NCBI RefSeq assembly: GCF_016428975.1
Contig: NZ_JAELTT010000008.1
Span: 1 to 64,000, forward strand
DNA length: 64,000 nucleotides
Source of the DNA: Dyella sp. ASV21
GTDB lineage: Bacteria; Pseudomonadota; Gammaproteobacteria; Xanthomonadales; Rhodanobacteraceae
Direction: 5' to 3'
Shown here: one piece after another, positions 57,551 through 64,000 of the stretch
Layout: every line of letters starts with the position of its first letter
Numbering within the stretch: position 1 is the first letter of the stretch
Program-made: the position numbers and the translations under genes
Notes under the pieces: generated by a model
Seen by the model: the letters and a program-made list of their open reading frames with translations, nothing else
Database searches by the model: none
Told to the model about the DNA's origin: nothing

Positions 57551-60500
57551 TTGATCGCCGGTTGGCTGTTGTTGTTGGTTTCCCTGCTCTATGTGGGCCT
57601 GCTGTTCGTGGTGGCTTACGCGGGGGATCGGCGTCCCTTGTATCCGCGCCAGCCGCGTTTGCGCCCCTTGGTCTACAGCCTCGCCCTGGCGGTGTATTGC
57701 TCGTCATGGACGTTCTATGGCGCAGTGGGCACCGCTGCCCGCGATGGGCTGGGCTATCTGCCGATCTACCTCGGCCCGATCCTGCTGTTCGTGTTCGGCT
57801 TCGGCCTGTTACGCCGGCTGGTGCTGGTGGCGCGTCATCGCAATATCACCTCGATCGCCGATTTCATCGGCGCGCGTTTTGGCAAATCGCATGGACTCGC
57901 CGCGTTGGTCGCGATCATCGCGGTGATTGCCGTGGTGCCCTACCTCGCCTTGCAGTTCAAGGCAGTGGCGATGTCGTATGCCGTATTGGGCGGCTTTGGC
58001 GTGCCGGGCACGGCGCAATTGGGCGACAGTGCGCTGTGGTGCGCCATCCTGCTGGCGACCTTCGCCATTCTGTTCGGCACCCGAACCATCGATGCCACCG
58101 AACATCACCACGGCATGATGTTGGCGATCGCCGTGGAATCGCTGATCAAGCTGCTCGTGTTCATCGTGCTGGCCGCTTATGCGTTGTGGCGCGGACCGGG
58201 TCTGCAGGAAACCGTGCAACTGCCGCTCCAGCAGCTTTCCCAGGGTGTATCGCCCGGCTTCATGGCGCAGACCCTGCTCGCCTTCTGCGCCATGTTCTGC
58301 CTGCCCCGGCAGTTCCAGATTGGCGTGGTCGAGTGCGAAGACCCGCGTGACCTCGGTCGCGCGCGCTGGTTGTTCCCCATCTATATGGCGATCGTCAGTC
58401 TGGCGGTGCTGCCGATCGTTGCGGCCGGCCTGGGCATACCGCAGGTGCAGATGGGCAACAAGGATGCCTGGGTGCTGAATCTGCCGATGGCGCACGGCGA
58501 TCGCGGCATCGCGCTGTTGGCCTTCCTCGGCGGCTTTTCCGCGGCCACCGGCATGGTGATCGTTTCGTCGGTGGCGCTGTCCACCATGATCAGCAACGAC
58601 CTGGTCATGCCGATGCTGTTACGCATTCGCCGGCTGAAATTGGAACAGCGCGCCGACCTCTCGCAGTTGGTACTGCTGGTGCGACGCATCGCGATCATCG
58701 CGCTGGCGGCGATGGCCTATGTCTATCACCGCGTGGTGGCCGATACCGCCAATCTTGCCGCCACCGGCCTGCTTGCGTTCGCGGCCGTGGCGCAGTTTGC
58801 GCCGGCCATCGTCGCCGCGCTGTACTGGCGCAGCGCGAGTCGCAAGGGCGTGGCCGTAGGCTTGGCCGCGGGTTTCATCGTGTGGGCTTACACCTTGCTG
58901 TTCCCGGCCATGGATCGCACCGCGCCGTGGCTCAGCACGGGGCCGATGGGCCTGAGTTGGCTGGAGCCACAGGCGCTGTTTCACCTCAGTGGGTGGGACC
59001 CGGTGATGCACGGCACCTTCTGGTCGCTGCTGGTCAACGTGTCCTGCCTGATCTTTGTATCGCTGCGTTTTCGTCCCAGCCTGGAGGAGCGGTTGCATGC
59101 GGCCATGTTCATCGATCCGTATGCGATCGATAGCCGAGGTGCCGGCGATTGGCGCGGTCGCGTGGCCGTGGCGGATCTTCGCACCATCGCCGAACGCATC
59201 GTGGGCGAACGCACCAGCCAGCGTGCCTTCGACGAGTACGCCGAGCGCCGCGGGCGTCCATTGCAAGCGGGCGAAGCCGCCGATCGCGCTTTGATCCAAT
59301 ACACCGAACGCCTGCTGGCGTCGGCGGTGGGCGCGGCCAGTGCGCGACGCATCCTGATGGGGGCATTGTCAGGCTCAGGCCTCGATATCGCCGAAGCCAT
59401 GGCCCTGATGGACGAGGCCTCGCAGGAGCTTCGCTTCAATCGTGAATTGCTTTCCACCACGCTGGAGAATGTCTCGCAAGGGATCAGCGTGGTCGATGCC
59501 GGCATGCGCCTGGTGGCGTGGAATCGCCGCTACCTGGAGCTGTTCGACTACCCGGACGGCATGGTCTATGTGGGGGTGCCAGTGGCGGATCTGATCCGCT
59601 GGAACGCCGATCATGGCGAATGCGGCCCAGGCGAAGTGGAATCGCACGTTGCCAAACGCATCGGCCACATGCATGCGGGTTCGCCACATCTGTTTCAGCG
59701 CGTGCGCCCCGACGGTACGGTAATCGAGATGCGCGGGCGTGCGTTGCCGGGGGGCGGCTACGTCACCACCTATACCGATGTCACCGCGTACAAACATGCC
59801 GAACAGGCGTTGATCGAAGCCAACGAGAACCTGGAACAGCGCGTGGAACTGCGTACCGCGGAACTCAGCGAAGCGTTGAGCGCGACGGCACACGCCCGGC
59901 GCGAGGCGGAAACCGCCAATGCCTCCAAATCACGTTTTCTTGCAGCCGCCTCGCACGACCTGCTGCAGCCCTTGAATGCGGCGCGCTTGTTCACGGCTGC
60001 ACTGCGCCAACACCCGGGCCTCGATGCGGAGGCCAGTCTATTGGCCGAGCGTATCGACGCCTCGTTCCGCGCGGCGGAGGATCTACTCGACGCCCTGCTC
60101 GACACCTCGCGTCTGGACGCGGGGAGTTATCGAGCCGATATCAACAACTTCGCGCTCGCCGATCTATTCGATTCGTTGAAGGCCCAGTTCGCGGTGATCG
60201 CGGAGCGTCGTGGCCTGCGTTTACGCGTGGTGCCGACCAAATTGGCCGTACGCAGCGACCCGCAGCTGGTACGCCGTGTATTGCAGAATTTCATTTCCAA
60301 CGCGCTGCGCTACACGCGCGAAGGCGCGATTCTGCTCGGCGCGCGGCGCATCGGTGACGAGGTGCGGATCGAGGTGTGGGATACCGGTCCAGGCATTGCT
60401 GCCGGGCAGCGTGCGCGCATCTTCGGAGAGTTCCAGCGGCTGGATCGACCTTCACCCTGGGGCGAGAAGGGGCTGGGGCTAGGCCTGTCGATCTGCGAGC

Positions 60501-61018
60501 GCATTGCCGGCATCCTGCATCATCGGCTCGAACTGGAATCGCGCGAAGGCAAGGGCAGTCGTTTTGCCATCCGTGTTCCGCGTGTGGAAACCGCGGTGCC
60601 GCGTCGTCGCCAACCATCGCATCCGGTATCGAACGAGCAATTGCCACTGACGGTGCTGTGCCTGGATAACGATCCGGCCATCCTCGATGGCATGCGCGCG
60701 CTGTTGCAGCGCTGGGGCGTGGATTGCCGTACCGCGCTCGATGTCGGGCAGGCCGAGCAAGAGCTGCGTCGTGGGCGCATCGACCTGATCCTGGCCGATT
60801 ATCACCTCACCGACGACTTCGATGGTTTGCAGGCGTTGCAGCAATTGAGCCATGTGCTGGGCGCGTTGCCACCGGTGGCGATGATCACCGCCGATGGCAG
60901 CAGCGAACTCAAGCAACGCGCGCGCGCGCTGGGTTATCCACTGCTGCACAAGCCCGTGCGTCCGGCTGCCCTGCGCGCGCTGCTGAGTGCGTTGCTGCGA
61001 CGGCAGACACCGGCCTGA
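57551..61018 (+). CDS. crbS: SSF-domain hybrid sensor histidine kinase (CrbS type)
   Basis: A 1155-residue hybrid kinase. An N-terminal sodium:solute-symporter (SSF/SLC5) domain of about 13 helices fills roughly residues 1-530. A STAC-like segment follows (SQRAFDEYAERRGRPL to AVGAASARRIL), then a PAS domain (ENVSQGISVVDAGMRLVAWN), a kinase core with phospho-acceptor His802 in AASHDLLQPLN and HATPase motifs NALRYTREG and LGLGLSICERIAG, and a receiver with Asp1083 in LILADYHLTDD. The TTG at 57551 is preceded by GGCGGAG 8 bases upstream; GTG codons at 57467, 57476 and 57485 are alternatives. Such kinases control acs with CrbR. Confidence 0.9.
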   Translation: MIAGWLLLLVSLLYVGLLFVVAYAGDRRPLYPRQPRLRPLVYSLALAVYCSSWTFYGAVGTAARDGLGYLPIYLGPILLFVFGFGLLRRLVLVARHRNITSIADFIGARFGKSHGLAALVAIIAVIAVVPYLALQFKAVAMSYAVLGGFGVPGTAQLGDSALWCAILLATFAILFGTRTIDATEHHHGMMLAIAVESLIKLLVFIVLAAYALWRGPGLQETVQLPLQQLSQGVSPGFMAQTLLAFCAMFCLPRQFQIGVVECEDPRDLGRARWLFPIYMAIVSLAVLPIVAAGLGIPQVQMGNKDAWVLNLPMAHGDRGIALLAFLGGFSAATGMVIVSSVALSTMISNDLVMPMLLRIRRLKLEQRADLSQLVLLVRRIAIIALAAMAYVYHRVVADTANLAATGLLAFAAVAQFAPAIVAALYWRSASRKGVAVGLAAGFIVWAYTLLFPAMDRTAPWLSTGPMGLSWLEPQALFHLSGWDPVMHGTFWSLLVNVSCLIFVSLRFRPSLEERLHAAMFIDPYAIDSRGAGDWRGRVAVADLRTIAERIVGERTSQRAFDEYAERRGRPLQAGEAADRALIQYTERLLASAVGAASARRILMGALSGSGLDIAEAMALMDEASQELRFNRELLSTTLENVSQGISVVDAGMRLVAWNRRYLELFDYPDGMVYVGVPVADLIRWNADHGECGPGEVESHVAKRIGHMHAGSPHLFQRVRPDGTVIEMRGRALPGGGYVTTYTDVTAYKHAEQALIEANENLEQRVELRTAELSEALSATAHARREAETANASKSRFLAAASHDLLQPLNAARLFTAALRQHPGLDAEASLLAERIDASFRAAEDLLDALLDTSRLDAGSYRADINNFALADLFDSLKAQFAVIAERRGLRLRVVPTKLAVRSDPQLVRRVLQNFISNALRYTREGAILLGARRIGDEVRIEVWDTGPGIAAGQRARIFGEFQRLDRPSPWGEKGLGLGLSICERIAGILHHRLELESREGKGSRFAIRVPRVETAVPRRRQPSHPVSNEQLPLTVLCLDNDPAILDGMRALLQRWGVDCRTALDVGQAEQELRRGRIDLILADYHLTDDFDGLQALQQLSHVLGALPPVAMITADGSSELKQRARALGYPLLHKPVRPAALRALLSALLRRQTPA

Positions 61019-61054
61019 GTCGCGCCATGAAGCGAACGGCGGGGTCTTGCTGAG

Positions 61055-61726
61055 CTACTCGTCGTCGTCCGGCAGCGGAGGCATGCCTTCCTGATCGATC
61101 GCCAGATGGCTGGCGGCCAGGGCGACCTGCGTGCGGTTGTTCACGCCCAGCTTGCGCATGATCGCGGTCATATGCGCCTTCACCGTGGCTTCGGACACGC
61201 CCAGGTCATAGGCGATCTGCTTGTTGAGCAGACCCTCGGCGATCATGGTGAGCACGCGGAACTGTTGCGGTGTCAACGTGGCGACGCGATCGGCCACGGC
61301 CGCTTCGTCGGGCTTGAGTTCCATGCCGCCGCCGACCAACTGGTGCGGCAGCCACACATCGCCGTCGAGCACCTTGCGGATGGCGGTGATGATCTCCTCG
61401 CCCGGCGTGGACTTGGGAATGTATGCCGACGCGCCATGCGCCAGCGCGCGCCGTGCCACCTGCACGTCCTCATGGCCGGAGACCACGATGGTAGGGAGGC
61501 CGGGGTATTGGCCGCGGATATGCGCCAGCGCCGAATAACCACGCGCGCCTGGCATATGCAGGTCGAGCAGGAGCAATTCGGCATCCGGGTATTGCTCGAT
61601 CAAGCTGAGCAGGCTGAACACGCTGTCCGCACAGCGCACGCTGGCAGTGGGAACCGCCGCCAGCACGGCGCGTTGCAAGGCGTCGCGAAAGAGCGGGTGG
61701 TCGTCGGCAATCAGTACGTCGGGCAT
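61055..61726 (-). CDS. crbR: LuxR-family response regulator (CrbR type)
   Basis: A 223-residue NarL/FixJ-type regulator. The receiver has Asp8/Asp9, phospho-acceptor Asp55 in LLLLDLHMPG and Lys in AYIPKSTPGEE. The C-terminal LuxR HTH is LTPQQFRVLTMIAEGLLNKQ with the recognition helix VSEATVKAHMTAIMRKL. It lies between crbS (convergent, 36 bp) and acs (same strand, 82 bp downstream of the acs stop). In Vibrio and Pseudomonas the CrbS/CrbR pair activates acetyl-CoA synthetase; the same arrangement here makes the assignment strong. Confidence 0.92.
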   Translation of the reverse strand: MPDVLIADDHPLFRDALQRAVLAAVPTASVRCADSVFSLLSLIEQYPDAELLLLDLHMPGARGYSALAHIRGQYPGLPTIVVSGHEDVQVARRALAHGASAYIPKSTPGEEIITAIRKVLDGDVWLPHQLVGGGMELKPDEAAVADRVATLTPQQFRVLTMIAEGLLNKQIAYDLGVSEATVKAHMTAIMRKLGVNNRTQVALAASHLAIDQEGMPPLPDDDE

Positions 61727-61808
61727 GGGCTGGAGAATCGCGAAGAGGATGAAAACGCTGAGCAGCGTAGCGTGCTCACGTCGTTACATCCTCCGCGCTT
61801 ATTCCTCG

Positions 61809-63749
<1,941 letters not shown>

Positions 63750-63873
63750 CGCGTGGCTCCTGCGGCCTCTGGGCCGGCATCCTCATACGTTGTAAGTGCC
63801 GCAGCGTTCATGGCGCCGGCGGTAGCCATCGAGTGTAGCGGTTGGCCGGTGAGCGGGATGTTGCCGTTCGCTT

Positions 63874-63950
63874 TCGACTTTGGTCGAGGTTCGACCAATG
63901 GGGAATAGGCGCTCGCATTGCAGCATCGACAAGCTCGACCTGTCATCGAC
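63874..63950. promoter_or_regulatory. TCGAC motif array and inverted repeat upstream of acs
   Basis: TTGGTCGA at 63880-63887 and TCGACCAA at 63891-63898 form a perfect 8-bp inverted repeat with a 3-bp spacer. TCGAC also occurs at 63874, 63926, 63935 and 63946, and its complement GTCGA at 63883. The array sits between acs and the divergent gene and could be bound by CrbR or another activator; this is inference. Confidence 0.6.
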
Positions 63951-63965
63951 CTGGGGAGGCACGCC

Positions 63966-64000
63966 ATGACACGTCCTACCACCGCACGACATCATCGGTT
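63966..64000 (+). CDS. Start of a gene running off the right edge
   Basis: An ATG at 63966 follows a strong ribosome site (GGGGAGG at 63954-63960, 5 bp away) and opens MTRPTTARHHR before the window ends. Only 11 codons are visible, so the product is unknown. It is divergent from acs and shares its upstream region. Confidence 0.6.
   Translation, partial: MTRPTTARHHR

Overview
The window is about 64 kb of high-GC gammaproteobacterial chromosome around the replication origin. Gene content and order point to the Xanthomonadales (Lysobacterales), most likely the Rhodanobacteraceae (Dyella, Rhodanobacter or Luteibacter type). The evidence is dnaA-dnaN-recF-gyrB followed by a TPR gene and tonB-exbB-exbD1-exbD2-pdxJ (the Xanthomonas order), algZ-algR-hemC, lptM-dapF-DUF484-xerC, hslVU, and rsmG-parA-parB. 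The family is inferred from synteny and protein character; no search was run. Almost everything is chromosomal core. I see no prophage, insertion sequence, CRISPR array, tRNA or rRNA.

Layout. 1-10.6 kb: AlgZ/AlgR-type two-component system and hemC, a DUF481 outer-membrane protein, a WYL regulator, a patatin, a GT2 glycosyltransferase, then parB, parA and rsmG. 10.6-25.4 kb: a mini SPFH protein, pirin, UPF0149, exonuclease III, oligopeptidase A, a cNMP-binding patatin, a gamma carbonic anhydrase, a tandem pair of paralogues (one with a TonB domain, one without), a secreted PNGase A-like amidase, aroE and a RimK-like ATP-grasp ligase. 25.6-38.5 kb: GNAT, lptM-dapF-DUF484-xerC, a TSUP transporter, hslVU, a DPP4-type peptidase, a glutathione S-transferase, a Spy/CpxP-like protein and ribokinase. 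38.5-51.7 kb: an FtsK-family translocase, mnmE, yidC, rnpA and rpmH leftward, and dnaA, dnaN, recF and gyrB rightward, with DnaA-box clusters on both sides of dnaA. 51.9-57.4 kb: TPR, tonB-exbB-exbD1-exbD2, pdxJ and a phosphopantetheinyl transferase. 57.5-64 kb: an SSF-domain hybrid histidine kinase (CrbS type), its LuxR-type regulator (CrbR type) and acetyl-CoA synthetase, plus the first codons of another gene at the right edge.

How parts work together. ParA/ParB lie at 8-10 kb, while two perfect 16-bp parS palindromes lie inside recF at 48.5 and 49.1 kb, so partition proteins, centromere and origin are all present. The second parS sits beside a likely gyrB promoter. CrbS/CrbR next to acs forms a complete acetate-switch locus, and the acs upstream region carries an inverted repeat and repeated TCGAC motifs. 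TonB/ExbB/ExbD1/ExbD2 is the energy-transduction module, with a second TonB-like protein at 19-20 kb.

Most worth following up: the parS sites in recF, the motif array upstream of acs, the PNGase A-like enzyme beside the paralogous TonB pair, an origin-proximal FtsK lacking its first membrane segment, an LptM lipoprotein with an extra C-terminal domain, a TSUP permease with an unexplained C-terminal domain, and perfect DnaA boxes outside oriC.
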